Of a stretch of DNA of 64,000 nt, positions 12,849 through 27,100 are shown piece by piece (position 1 is the stretch's first letter; every line of letters starts with the position of its first letter). The notes under the pieces are model-generated. The model searched no databases, was not told the origin of the DNA, and saw only the letters and a list, made by a program, of their open reading frames with translations. The stretch covers positions 122,113,464 through 122,177,463 of the forward strand of contig NC_072796.1 of the NCBI RefSeq assembly GCF_028583425.1, read 5' to 3'. Source of the DNA: Eublepharis macularius. Taxonomy: Eukaryota; Chordata; Lepidosauria; Squamata; Eublepharidae. The position numbers were made by a program, and so were the translations under genes.

Positions 12849-13950
12849 CTTGCCGCTAAGAATTATAGATAAAGGCCTTCGTGGCCTTCAAACTTTTCCA
12901 CAAAAACCTAGGTAGTAGAACTGCAAAGTTAGGAGAATTCTCTCATTCCATCTGAAGAGCCCAACAGCTTCTCTGGGCTAGATGCTGCAGCATGTTCCAC
13001 AGCAAATGCTTCAAGGCTGGAATAACATCTGACGGAGAAAGAACGGCATTCTATTCCAAGACAGTGACGAACTTATTCAGAAAAGCTGACGCTCTGCTCT
13101 GTTCATAACGTGCTGTTCATAAACGGGGGGCCCTTTACGACAGCGTGACAGAAAGACGGTGTTAAGCGACTGGCACAACGTGGTAACTGTTGAACAAGAA
13201 TACACTTAACTTTTTCCATCAGAGAAATGCCATTTACAGGTTGACAGTCCATTGTCTAGTTGACAGTAGCACATCTCATGTAGAATTTGAAGAGAAGATG
13301 AACTATTTTCCCTTTGAGTTGTGGCCTCTTGTGCGGGAGGAGGAAAGGGAAGGGCGTGCTTTCAGGCCGACTCGTTTCTACTAGCAATTTTCCAAAGCTT
13401 TGAACCTATTAAATATTCCCTTAATAACCAAAAATTGGCTCAGAGACTTGGACTGCGTTGCCCATGTCCTGATTAACCAAGAACTAGTAGCCGATTCATT
13501 TCTCACAGATATTAGTTATGACAGTACAGTTCCTTAAAAAAAGTATCAAATTGAACAGAAGGATTTTGTTCCCGTGAACATTAATCTCAATTTATGCCCA
13601 AACCTCGCTGCTCACTCTCTCAGAAGGGCAGTACGAATAACATGCACAAAAATTCCATCATAAAAATTGGCATCTTCTTTACAGTTTGTATTCTTGAGCA
13701 TCCTTGCTTACTTCCCTTACACATACACACACAAGCATTAGGTCGTTGCTGCATTATACACCACCTCTTCCCCTGCCTCTGCAACTGACAAGTGCTGTGA
13801 AAGTCTGAAGAAACGTCAGCAATTCAGCTGCTACCTCGTCGGCATAATCCAGTATTGTAAATAACTAGATGACGAAGAATCCAACATCAAGAACCCCGAT
13901 TGCTTTAAGCCTTTCCTGTGTGGACATCAATTCTGCTATAGCTATGCAAA

Positions 13951-14137
13951 TATCATTATTTTAAGGAGGTAGCCGTGTTGGTCTGGAGTAGAACAGCAGG
14001 ATTTCAGTCCAGGGGCACCTTACGAGACCGACAAGATTTTCAGGGTATAAGCTACCTGAAAAAGAGAGCTCTGGCTCTCAAAAGCTTACACCCTGAAAAT
14101 GCTTTTGGTCTCTAAGATGTCCCTGGATGCAAATCCT
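13951..14137 (+). mobile_element. Foldback element, full copy
   Basis: TAGCCGTGTTGGTCTG at 13970 is followed by two self-complementary arms meeting near the AAAAAGAGAGCTCTGGCTC segment. A direct repeat GCTATGCAAA flanks it (13941-13950 and 14138-14147). It is the same family as the copy at 1480 but with different arm sequence, showing divergence within the family. Confidence 0.75.
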
Positions 14138-15042
14138 GCTATGCAAAGATCAGTTTGACAAAGTTACAACTTATCAAGCAGTCTGAACATTACCCAGACC
14201 ATTTGGATAAAGGCCAGGATACAAAGCAAGGATGTGCATGTACTGGAGAGAGAACCATGCATACAACCAGAGCTTTGCTGGCTGTTTTCCCCCACAGCAG
14301 TTCCCTCTTGTTGTCCCATTTCTTTCATCCCTTGCCAGGCACACTGGTCTTCTCAGAGCGTAAGCATGCACACAAACCATCCCCAATGCTAGATGTCATC
14401 CTTAACCATTTAGTAATGGGAAGAAGACATAACCCCGAAACCTTTGAACTGTGAAAGAAACGTGGACTTTTCAGAAATTAGACTTCAGAAATCTCAAAAT
14501 AGTTACTTTCACACAAACTAACTCCCTGCTGTAAATGGGAGCAGCAATGGATGACCCCTTTGGCTCTTTTGTGATTCTTGCATGACCAATTTAGAATCTT
14601 CAATACATTCTGAAGCAGTCAAAAACACTTCCAATTGCAGAGGTATGCTTTAGATTTTTACATACGTACTCAATCCAGTAACAATTAAGGCATAATTAAA
14701 CCTAAGTTCCCAAGTGTGCCTAAGAAGTGTTTTTCTGGGTCCAACCATGGACCACCTCATTCTTTGCCAAAATCCCAAGCACCCGACAGAATAAGTCCAG
14801 CAGAAGTGGGCCAGTGGTCCACGGTGGTCTAGCTTTTAGCTATCACCCCTTGCATCACGAGACCCCAGCTCTCAACAGTAAGCTCTAGATAATATACTGG
14901 AGTCTCCTCCCAAGGAGAACCTCACCTCCTACTACAGGTTAGTGACATTTCCACATAGACTTTATTTTATGATAGTTTCTACAGACGTGTCCTTTTGAGA
15001 AGGATGCAAGAGAGACTTTAGGAAGGGACTGTAACAGATTAC

Positions 15043-15199
15043 CTTCATCAAAGTCAGCGTCGTCCTCCGTATGCTGAGGGAACGGAAAACAGTTGGTGAT
15101 TTCGAGCCTGTCATCTACCACCAGCCCAAGCAGCACGCCCTGGACCACTTCATTTCCTTGGCCTTCTTCTTGATAATGCTTGATGATCTTCAGCACCAC
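15043..15199 (-). CDS. EIF3H: EIF3H coding exon 2
   Basis: It is 157 nt, starting in phase 0 after TTAG and ending GAAG|GTAATC, so one base carries over. It encodes [20 protein letters not shown] and continues to DDADFDE, the first strand-helix part of the MPN domain. The metal-binding region of active MPN+ (JAMM) proteins would be in the next exon, outside the window; eIF3h is known as a non-catalytic MPN- member. Confidence 0.96.
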
Positions 15200-18100
15200 C
15201 TAAGAGAGCAGCTCTTGATTAGGACAGCCTCATTTCGCATATAACATTCAGTTACATTCATGGGTGGTTTTCCCCAAGAGTAACATTGCAAACCAAGGCA
15301 AATATAACCAACTGAAGCAAAGATGAGGGAATAATCATTATCATTAGCAATGTTCATAACAACAACAACAACAACAGTGTGTTTATAGACCACCCTTTTG
15401 GACAGATTATACAGAGCGGTCCGTGTTTAAAGTATCTCACATACAGTATAATGCTGAAAACCTTACGGCAATTCTGAAAGTTAAGTCAGTGCCATCCCCA
15501 TAGAGTAGACAGGGGACAGAGAGAGGTCAACAGCTACTTGCTTAAGGCCTCCTACTGTGTTTGTAACAAAGGTGAGATTTAAACTAGGAACAATCCAGAT
15601 CACCTTTCATTCCCCAGATCACCTTTCATTCTCTATGCTATGCCAGTAGGATTCAGTGATCCACAGGCAAAAAGAGGTTGGCTCCAGCAATTTGGCAGCA
15701 GAGACTGCTGATGGTCACGGGTCTTCCCTGAATTCCCCTGCCCTTAGCGGTGCCTTCTGGCCCTGGGAAAGTTCCTGGGATCATGCGACTCACATACCCA
15801 TGAAGGTGCCTTATATTGAATCAGACGACAGGTCCACCCAAACCAGCCTGCTCAGACTGACTGTGGCTCTCCAGACTCTCCGGCAGAGGTCTTTCATATG
15901 ACCTCCTACTTGAACTTTTTCACCAGAGATGCCAGGGATTGAACCAGAGACCTTTTGTAGGCCAAGCAGATGCTGTACCACTGAGCGACAACCCTGCCCC
16001 ACATGAACTAACAACCGTGCAAGTTGGAAGACTTCAGTAGAGGGGGGGGGGATTATGAAAACACCCTTCCTGCCTCTGTTTTCAGCAGAGCTCCACTGAT
16101 GGAAGAAGCAGCAAAGAGGTACATTTTCACTCCCTTCCTCCTCCTCCCCTCTGCAGCCTCCCAACTCATACAATCCATGCCTGGCGCGCCTCTCTGGGAA
16201 TAAATTTTCCTGGCATCAGAAAAGACTGCTCAGGGAAGTGGAGCATGAGAAAGATCTGGAATTCTTGGGTTGGATCCTGCAGGGAAAAAAACTTGTGGAA
16301 GAGAATGGTGGAGCAGATCCCCCGCCCCCCGTCTTCCCAGAAGCCTGTTGCTTGTCCAGAAACCCTTCACTGAGGGCCAAGGGATCATTGTGAGTACAAT
16401 GCATCAAAGGAGACACAGCGAGGAGCCGTGACTCGGGCCAAACCATCTCCTTCTTCCTCTAATGCTGGCAGTTTGCACTGGTGGACAGTGAGGAGATACC
16501 CTTATTTGTTCTCCTCCTTGCAGTTCTGTGTACCATACTGCAGCTGACCAGATCAGCTGAACTTCAAAGAGGATTGTTTGGGACAAGCAGCAGGCTGCCT
16601 GGGAAAGGGAAAGGCAGGAAAGATCCACTCTGCCGACTCTTTCCATGAGCTTTTCCCCAGAATCCAGCCATAGGGATGTGATCCAAGAATACAGGTCCAT
16701 TAAGGGTCTGGAATGAAGCCGATAAATATTTGATAGAACAGTTTCTATTGCATTACTTATCAGATGTCTCGTGCTCTTTCATCGCACCGTTTTACATCAG
16801 CTGTAAACAAAGTTATTTCATTAATTACACTCTCTTCCAACTTGCCTACTGCTCTAACTCTCAGCAATGTCCACCGCTCTCTGACTTTCAGCAGATACTA
16901 AACGTCCTTAAATCCACTCATGAGATACCCAAGTATGTCCGCTTCTCATCATTTCTGTATCCTTGTCTCTCTCCAACAAACCGGCCCAGCCAAGCTTCTG
17001 CTTCCCAATGGCATGGCATTGCCTCTCAAAGACTATATTCCACTCAGCCTCTATCAAAGCCTCTCCCCTCCACCCTGAAAGTGAGTACAAAATGTGTGTG
17101 CAGGGGTGGGGAGGCATGATCACCATTTGCTAGTGATTATGTATTAGTGACCCAGAGATAGAATCCAAGCAAAATGGGCCAGCTATGCAGTTATTTCTTA
17201 TCAACCATGCAAAACACAACTTTGTACTTAGGCTAATCACTCTAGAATATACTAGAGACTCACCCATGGATCCCAGCCCACAATCATTAATATAAAGAAG
17301 AACCTGTAAACACACAATGAAATCCATAACCATACAATGGAAAACATGGACTTTTTTTTTTACTTGCCTCATCCTTTCACAAATGTGACTGTGAAAGGGT
17401 TTTAAAATTCATGATCTCACACAAGATGGGTCTGCGATGAAGACTGAAGGAGATGTTAAAAGAAAGAAAAGGCTGTTGGTACAGATCCCTAAACAGGATA
17501 GGTGGGGAAACAAGCTACAGCTGGGATTCTTACATGTAAGCAAGCTACACTGACCTCAGGGCAACCCGATGCCAAGTCAACACGCATTAAAAAGAAACAC
17601 CTTGATGGTTGCTGCTAACAAGCTATTATTGATTTTGGTGTCTGCAGGTTAAGCAATGAACAGATTTGGGTTCAACCATCAGGAAACATATGTCACTTAA
17701 CGAGTACATTTAAACTCAGCAAGCATATGCTTAATAGTCTTCCGAATGGCGGAATACGAACCACTTAGCAGTATACCCTCTCCCAGCCCAACCAACAATC
17801 ACCGCTCTCAATTACAGGGCGGCCGACAATTCCGAGCGTTCCAAACAGAACTGCAATTTTTTTTCCACAGTCTCCAATTCAGCAATACCACAGCAGAATG
17901 GTACATCAAAGCCAAAGGGGGTAAAGACTTGGTTTCAACCCAAAAAGGTAGAAAAAGATGATTTAAAAAAGAATTATAGATTCCTATTATTGCCTGAGAA
18001 TTAAGAAGTTCCTCCTCCTGATACCTGTCTTCATAGTCTTCTCCCCCATGGTATGAACTGACCTGTACAAGTTCCTGATCCAGATCAGCAAATCATGTAA

Positions 18101-21100
18101 ATGAATAATTCCCCTCCCACACACTGAAAGAAAACTTAGATACCAGGTAAAAGGTTCATAGCCTGTCATCTCCCCAACATTTAAAAAAAAAATTCAAACA
18201 GATTATTCAACCATGCCACCCTCATCACCACCTACACGCTAAAATGGCACAGTCCCAGAACAATTTTACCACTTCGCCTACTGTATCCGCAGTCTAAGCC
18301 AGCGGTTCTAGGTAGGATTCTGCTCTCCCTCAATCCCAATAATAGTATTACTGCTTATTTTAATTATCGAAGTGCTTTCCAATTACCGTATTAAAATTTA
18401 CACTCAATAGTATTAAAAATTTCAGCTACCTACGGAATTATTCTTTTTTGTTTGTGTTTTAAAGCCACAGCAATAAAATTTACTGGCAACAATACTACTG
18501 CAATTTTTAACGTCCTTAAAGCTTAACCGTAAATGATAAATACAGAAACAGAATGCCTGTAAACATATAAATGCCCTTCTTGAAAAAAGAAAAACGGGCT
18601 GTTTGTATCCTGGTGGGACACTGGTACATTGACCGAGCATTTGGTGGGACATCAGATCTGAAAGGGTGAGAGCCACTGATCTAAACCCCTTGATTATGGG
18701 GGCGGGGGCGCCTCTCTCGCGTATGAGATCTTCAAGCTGAGCTGCAGAACCCTAGGTCAAGGATGCTCTGGCTTTTGACTTCCTGCTCTAAGAGAAGGGT
18801 TGGACATGGAAATCTCTAAGGCTCCTTCCAGTTCGAGAACTTCCAATGAAACAACTTGCCGGCCTTTCAACCCTTTTGCTTAAAAACAATCTTCCGCCAC
18901 TACCAGCCTGGCCCAAAGCTCAGACGAAATCTCTTTCAATGTGGCTCAAGGGGCTGCTGTTCACAGAAAGCAGAGAAAATCCTTGCACTCACATACGGGG
19001 GTTCCTTGGAGGATTGTGGCCCAAGAATGAAAAGAAGCGTTAAGCAACTGGTCTCTGCCAGGGTTAAGAAACCGAGCGAAGGTAATCATAGGCAGAGCTT
19101 CCAAAATAATCAAGAGAGCTCAGAGTTAAATGTTCTGCTGAGGCCAAACTCATTGCCAAACAGAAGAGAAGGTTTTGTGAAGATTAACCTTCTGCTCAAA
19201 TACCTTGGCATTCCTTCTATTAATTTGGATATGCAAGAGATATGTAATGTAACCCTATTATTGGATGCACCCATGTGTTCCTGAAGAAGCAATGCAGGGA
19301 TTCCACAGACCCTGGCACGGAGTGCTGAAGAGCTCCAGATGCTAGCGTGTCGTATTCTAGTGAACTCAACTGGTAAACAGGACGCAAAACAACTTTTTAA
19401 ATCTATACTAAAAGTCAGCCTTCAAGCTGCAGTCCCCACTTTTCTTTTAAAAGGGAGAGAAATTAGCTATTACAGCCCCTCCTACCACACATGCTAATGG
19501 ACCAAGTTAGAATGGGCAGAGAGAAGGACAGGTAGCCAGGAGAGAGAGCAATGCGGGGAAATCCTGAGTTTGCCTAGGGAGCTTATTCCGACACCCACAA
19601 AGGGTGAGGGATGCACATGCAAGCTGCCAGTAAACACTGAAAACAGAAAGGGGCAACTCTGTGGTCAGAGGCAGAAGGGAAGCAAGTACCCTGCTGCTTG
19701 CCGTCCTCTAGCCAGAGGTCCAAAGGATCCTTTAAATTGTGCATGGGAAGAGTTGCCCTTTTGTTGTTTATAGGACAGGGGTGTGTGGACATCAGAGGAT
19801 ACAAGCCTATCCTCCCCCCATTCAACCACAATAGCACAATTCACCTTGAAGGATTAAGAGGCTGAACAGGAGAGGTAACCCATTTCTCCCTCTCCCCCAG
19901 TGCCATTGCTCAATTTCCAGAAATTGCCACATTCATCTCTTAAACCCAAAGCAACACCAACACGATAGCTTTGGGGTCAAAGGGAGAGAACAGAAGAAAC
20001 TCACACCCTTACTTCATTCAATGAAACCATTCAGGGGATACACAACTAAAAAGTTTGGAGAGAAGGCCAGCATGTGGTCTTCCAAGCACAGGGGTCTGTG
20101 AAGCCAGCCGTGTCATTGCTCACACCAGAAAAAAACCAAGGAAGACCCAACATCTCCATTTGACATGAGGCAGATTCTTCCAGGCAGTGTCAAAATATCG
20201 ATCTACACAGTCAGCTCAAGGAAACTGGCCACAGCCTCTCTGCTCAACTGGGTGTTCCTCATTTTGAGCAGGGGGGAAAGGAAGCAGTGACTATCCCCAT
20301 ACATGAAGTTCAGGGGAGCCACCACAGCCTCTCTCAAGCCAGTGTCTGCACCCAGCTAGCTAGCTGACCAGCTCCAAGGAGCAGAGCCAGGGAAGGTCAA
20401 CTACAACCTCTCTACTTGAGCTGGGCACTTCCCAACCTTACACGCCAGCCTCAAGAACGGGCTTCTCAGAACCAGGAAGAGCGGAGGTGAAGAAAGGAGA
20501 ATCACAGTTGAGAAGAAAAAAATCCTCCTTTTTACCCTGCTCTTCTTCTCCCTCCTCCATTAAAGTTTTTATCAGGTCCCCACTTCTTAGATAGCAACAT
20601 GACAGCAGCAAGACATTTCTACACTCTCACAGCCGCATCGCCATCAATCACTTTTACACGTCCTTTTGTAAGTGACTGGAGTCTACAGGAAATAAAGCCA
20701 TTCCGCTTGTACCTTTACAACACTTGCTATTAATCTTGTGTAAGCAGCGGTGAAGTCTTATTGATCTGTCAGAGAAACCAGGAACACGGGCAGAAGGCCT
20801 GAAGGGATTATTTAAAAAAAAACTAAGAGAGGGCATGCATCCATGCCACACACCGTCTTACTCTCTGGCCCATTAGATCACAATGCGACATACACAGGAT
20901 ATTAGAACTGGAAGGATGGTTAAAGTGAAATCAAGTTTTAAGATTCAGATAAGCGATGCAGAAAAATGAATGATCTAAACATGAGGAAAGTAGGCAGTGT
21001 CACAGCACCCATTCCACAAGTCAAGTTTATCTCCATGGAAACTGTGGAATGGCTCTTTTGTAGAAGTGGCTTTTTTGCAACAGAGTCCTGGGATTCCAAC

Positions 21101-24100
21101 TGTTTGATCTGCAGAGAAGCTGGGCACTTAAAGTCACCATCACACTGCTTCTTGGCAACCATCAAGAAGATCATAAAGAAGAGCTTCCTAATTTAGGAGA
21201 CCTTGGCATACACTCGTCTGGCGGAGGGTTCCCCTTCTACTCCGTTCCTACAAGACGCAGGAATAAGATTAGGCATTGGGAGGGAATCTTATAAAAGAAA
21301 AAAGATGGCAAAATGGCAAAAGAAAGAGTCTCTCTTTCATAAGGGCTTCTCAACCCCCTTTGAAACCCTCCATAATCTAAGGCCTTTTAAAATTATTACT
21401 ACTGTTACGTTTCTGGTACAGTTTTTAGTCTGTTCTAATTATCTGTCAGTACTTAAAGCATTTCCAGCTTTCATAAAAATGGATATACATTTTCTAATTT
21501 AAGAGGAAAAAAGATAAATGCTGAGGGAGGTGGAGAGAAACTGTATTACGGTGTAATCCGACACAGAGTTACTCCAGTGTAAACTACAATACTATCTGCT
21601 GCTGCTAAGTGTGATCCTACTGGCTAGTTCCTGCATTGTTTAGTATGTTAGATTTAGAATTGCTCATGCTTTGTTTCAGCTGCGCATGGGATTTCTGTTG
21701 TTGTTTTCTTCAAATCTCTGCAAATTTACCTTTCTATACCCTGTTTCATTTTCAGTCGAGTGTCTCTGCTGTTGATTATATCGACTTACACTGTGCAATC
21801 TGCCTTGAGTCTCAGTGAGAAAGGTGGGCCATAAACAGAGCGAGCAAATAAATACATAAATAAAATCAGCTTGCACAGGCAAGGGTAATTCTGCTTAGAA
21901 CTGACATTGTTAAATTCCGAGGACAGATGAGACGGCGAAGCTGCTTTGTATCCCACGACTGAGGAAGGCAGGGAGAGAGAAGCCAGAATCAAGAGGAACC
22001 CACAAATTGCTTTCATGTCATCTTTTTCTCTCTCTTGGATAGGGCATCCCACTGAACCTTCCAAAATAAGTAGCCTTTATATAGTTGCTTATAGCGGGCA
22101 ATCAGTTGCATGTGTCCGGCCTCAGGATACATCTGGAAGCTGGTTGGGGGAAGAAATGAAAGGCTGGGGAGGGAGGAACAGTAGAAGCAGAGTCTGATCG
22201 AGTGACTGACAGCAACATCTTTCTGCCATAGAATTTAATGTAAATAATGCATGGTTTGTAGAACATATGTATTTCTATAGGTCTTGCTTCATTAGCAAGC
22301 ATAGCCTGAACGGCTCATTGAATTTGCTTAACAACTCCAAGAAGGATTTCCCCCCCATTCCCACCGTTCTAATGTGCAGTTAGTATCTTTGAAAAGTTTT
22401 TTCAGCAAGCATGACCCAGCTCTGATCGCTTCTCATGAACAGCCGCTTCTCCGCCAGCATTAAGTCCCAGCAAACAGAACACTGACACGGCAAGTAGCAA
22501 CCAAGGCTTAGCCGTCACTTAAACGTATCGCTTGCATACTCAAGAGGAACATCAGGAAGCAGCCAATTCAGCTGGGGGCACAGTTTTCCCTCCACACATG
22601 CACTCTACCTAAGCTCTCGGTGCCTTGTATAGAATGTATGAATTTCTCAGTTCTGGATTCAGCAAGGATACCTTTTCTGCATAAGGTTTTGGCAAGAGGT
22701 CTCAACTGGGAATTCACATCTTTTACTTATTACTCTACACAATTTCCACTACTCAGTCCCTCTGCAACAGATAGACAGGTCCTTCTGTGGAGAAGCTCAG
22801 AGGAGCATATATGATTCTCCAGCTCCTCTGTTTTATCTTCATAATAACCCCGTGAGGCGGGCTAGACTGAGAAAGAATGGCTTGGAGACCACCAAAAATA
22901 TCCAGTGACAGGAGGATTCCCACTCACCGGAGCACGACTTTCTGGCCACCCTGCTCCTGCCGAAGCCCCAAATGTCCCTGAACAACATGAAAAGGTCTCG
23001 TGCAGGTGGGGAGAAATCCAAAACTGCTCCCCCTTTTGTCCATGGAAATCATCTATTGGATCCACCTCAATGACTGACCCAAGTTTATCCACGAGCGAAG
23101 ATCTGAACCCAGGTCTCTGCCGTTTTAGTTCAATGCTCTAATCACAGTATCACTCTAAAGTATGCAAGACGCTCACACAAGGGGTATGTGTGTGTGCTAA
23201 CCTGGGAAGTTTTCCAGTCTAGGTTTGTCATCAAGATGACCAAGCCTCCTATTTCAGGTTATCTCATCAAAATGCCCACACCAAATTAAGAAGATGAGGC
23301 GCCTCTCTTGACTGCCCCATACTGCTGTATCACGCCTACAGAACTTTAAACCTGCCACTGGGATTTCAGAAAACTGAGCTGCCATTTCACCTTAACGTTC
23401 TTCTGCTTGGTAAATATGAATCAAGATTTTTATTTGTCAGCAGCACACTGAAGTGCGTGCTGCTGTGCTATTTGCAATGCGAACTTTCAAGTATCTGCGC
23501 AGCTTCCGAACCGCTTCCTGCTGCCGCCTGCGTATCAAACGAAGGCTCTTCTGACTTCATGCCCCAGCGTCTGCATGTGTGAATATTCCGAGAGTGCAGC
23601 CAAGAACAGCAGCAGTTAACCATATCATCATGCAACAAGCCACTCCTTTCACATCGATTGGATCTGAATTTTTAGTGACATTCTGAATTTAGAAGGGGAA
23701 AGCCACAAAACAGCTTTCCACATCTAGCAGGCCTTCAGAAGAAAACAGACCGAGAAGATTTTTGAAATAGCAAGCAACATCACTTTGTTTGGAGTATCTA
23801 AATTGTTGTCGTGTTCTTCATGTTATCCAATTGTCAGGGATCCATCTTCAGCAAGGGTTTTTTGAAAATGGCAGGCAAAAACACTTAAGTTTCTGACTGT
23901 GTGAGTCCTTCTTTATGCAATTGCAAGCCTTTCAAAAATCAAGACTGGAAGCAAATTATGCTAGGATGGAAATGCCTTTGTCCTTTTCCGGCTTTGCTGC
24001 CAGAAAACAATACAGCCATGTAGCTATCTGAAAAAGTGAGCTGTGACTCACGAAAGCTCATACAACTTTTTTTAGTCTTATAGGTGCTACTGGACTCTGA

Positions 24101-27100
24101 CTCTCTTCTACGCCATATAACTAGACAGAGATCCAGAGAGCAGCATTCTCTTCCCAGAAGTGTTCAAATAATGGCAGGGAGACTGACATTAATTTCACAG
24201 ACATTCAGTACCTCCTTATACAAATATCAAACACAACACACAACCAAAAGGTCACACTGAAACCAAATCTAAACAAGATGGTCAGCAAACCTAAATGTCG
24301 GGCCATTTGTGAGACAGGAAAGATTGACATGACGGCAGAGAAAAAAAACAAGGAGAGGGAAAAGCTGATTTAGGTTGCTCCACCCCCCCCCCAGAAAAAG
24401 TCCAACTGCTTTTAACTTCTCAACTGTCAATCTAGAATTACAGAGGTTTTTTTTTTTTTAAAAAAAGTGTTAAACAAAATTTCCCCAAGGCGCTGTGTAT
24501 CAATGGCACATTCCCATGAAGCAAAATAAGGATTTCTAGTTATCAATCTGCTTTTTCTGACGATAAAGGATTATTTTTTAAAAAATCACATTGACTTGAA
24601 AAGCCACATGGTATACTCAAGTAACATGATTACAGTAGTTAAAATGCCACAAATGTGTTTACTTGAAGGTAAATCGCTCCAAAGTTTACTTCCAAGTTAA
24701 CCATGCTTAGGATCATCAGTTAAGGCAATATTCCCTTGATTTCATTGAGACTTCTCTGGAGTAAATGGCTTGAGGAATGTATTATAAATGATATTCGCAA
24801 GACAGAAAGTAATTGTGAATAACACAAGGAAGGAATTGTTACCACAAAGCCTAGCCTGTATGCTTAAAAGGAGATCCGATTAACAATATTCGCAGTGTTC
24901 AAAGATAAATTCCAGAAACAAATGGCATTGGTTTACAGAATTTCTATCATGTATTGTGATTTTCCTTCTCCATATAATTTAAACAAGTTTTTAAAATTTT
25001 TGTAGCTTGCATGCTGTTGTACTGTTCAAAAATATCTTTATTTTTTTTAAAGCCACATGATCAAAAAGTACATTTTTTAAAAAGGGTTTGATCTATTATC
25101 ACAAGAAACAGAGAATTTAAGACTAAAGTTTGTTGTTTAGGCTTCTTGGGAACGTGCCTTTTATGTACAGTGCACTGCAAACATGGAAAAGTTAAACGTG
25201 GTTTAACATCGTTTAAGAAAATTGCTCAAGGCATAGTTCAGACATGTCCCCCAACAGGGCTTGTTTGTGCATTAAAAGCTTTTTTTTGGGGGGGGGTGTA
25301 TCTTAAGGCTTGTGCATTCCCTCTACTTCTTCTCCTCCTTTTAACACACAATATAATTAAAGCCTTTTTGAACTACAAGCTACAGTTTGCCCTTTTCCTG
25401 AAAAACAGGGATTCCAAACTTTGGTTTAAGCAAACCATATCAATCTCCTTGGTGCTTCTTTCCCTCCACTCTAATTCAAGATTTCTGCTTTCTTGGCAAA
25501 CCACATTGTAGATGGGGAGGGGGAAGGACTGCATGAGACTCAAGGATCCCCTAAACTCATTCACATAATGAAGAATCTGGAACTTCTGATAAGTTCACGG
25601 TTAGCATAAATCTCCCCTTTAATACTCTTCTAATACAAATTAATTTGGCTTTTAACAACATTTGGCAAAGATTTGACTCACCAAGGTGTTCTGACCAATG
25701 CAAACCCCAGCGGACTTATTTTAGGCACCAATGCTACAGGCGCAGCATCCCAAGAGCTGCAGCAGGACTGTAATGCAGAGCTGAAGACCACTGTAGCCAA
25801 GTTCAGGTGACCCGCAGGTGAGTGCTGGTTGTTGCAGCACTCCAAAGAATTGCCCCTGCACCAACAACACAGCCAAGTGGCTTCTGCAGAGACATTTCTG
25901 TACTCTCTCCACACACACCCTTCAAGACATCTGCATTTGCTCAGAGATGCCTCCTCAATGTCACCAAATTTTATTCTTGATCTCCTGCTACAGCCAGAGT
26001 AAGAGATCTCCTGAACAGTTAAATTCCTCCTCTTCAGAGGCTCAGCAGCTGCTTTTTCCACCCCCCAAAATGCAATCTAACCAACGCATGGTGCTTCATA
26101 GCAGCGACAAGATTAAGATGTCACTATACAGCTATGTAGATATGAGAAGACCGAAGCCTTGAGGTGCCTCTAGCTTCAGATTTAATTGGTATCAGCTACT
26201 ACTTAGTGTTACACAACTCGCTTACGTCCCATCCTGCCTCTTCCCCTCCTACAGAAAACAGAACATATCTGGTGGTGGCGATGAGAGGATCAGCTACCCA
26301 GAAGAACTCTTTTGCCTCTTCCAAAGAACTCTATCACTACCACTGTGCTTTGTGAACGTTAAGTGGAAACACATATTGTTCATTATGCTAGTAAGTAACA
26401 GTCGACAAACTGGCACCAAGAGACCATAATCCATCAGACTCCTCGGCTGTGCATTCGTAATCACAACGCAAAAGTCCCGTCTGATGAAAAACGTAATGAG
26501 AAGTCCAACTGTTAAACCACAGCGGCATACAGAAGAGGAGAGTTGCCAATTCTCTCTCCAAACAGGAAGAGCCATTGTCAAGCAAAATTTCGTCTACGAG
26601 TCTTGAAGTACAACACCGAGGCCAGATGCTAACTATTCAACAGGGCGCAAGTTTAATGGACACCAAATGGTACCAGATGTTTCTCTTTTAAGCTCCTTGA
26701 GGCTGTGTGTTTATCAGTGACATAGCCTTTGAAGGGATGCAACGGCTCTGCGTTCCGCCCACACGGATGCAGCAATTGGTGATGCAAAGATATATCCTTT
26801 GGGTTGAAGTGGGCAATCCTGGGCTAGCGGGATTTCTCAACAGTTTGTTGTTTTTCTCAAATATAGCAAGACCCCCAATGTGTTATGACAGCCTAAAACT
26901 ACTCTTTGACATCAACTTACTGAGGTCCTATGACTTCTTCAGTGCATCTCAGAGACCAATCCTATTTATGTATTTGAAACATTTCTGTGCCACTTTTTAG
27001 AGTCCTGTTCAAGCCAGTTTACAATTAAAAACCATAGCATAAAAAAAACTAGCCTTAAAAAAAGCCATTGGACATAAGCAGCATAAAAACTATCCTTAAA

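Larger units (their letters stand above)
1..15042 (-). other. EIF3H: EIF3H intron 2 (partial, truncated by window edge)
   Basis: Non-coding, AT-rich and moderately repeat-bearing. Recognisable insertions are listed separately: a foldback element at 1480, a tRNA-SINE at 4355, an L2 tail at 4728, foldback pieces at 8610, 11850 and 13951, and a hAT-like element at 12428. Between them (for example 5400-8600, 8990-11840 and 12860-13940) I see only unique-looking AT-rich DNA with short homopolymers, such as G runs near 10427 and 11565, and no exon. None of the many short open frames here resembles a known protein. Confidence 0.85.

Noticed and set aside
15930-16001. A tRNA gene on the minus strand (A and B boxes visible)
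   Set aside because: The acceptor arms do not pair and the sequence continues into a SINE body shared with 4355 and 40111.
25678-26162. Overlapping frames of 114 and 127 codons on opposite strands
   Set aside because: No recognisable domain, no splice-site support, and antisense overlap typical of chance frames in moderately GC-rich intron sequence.
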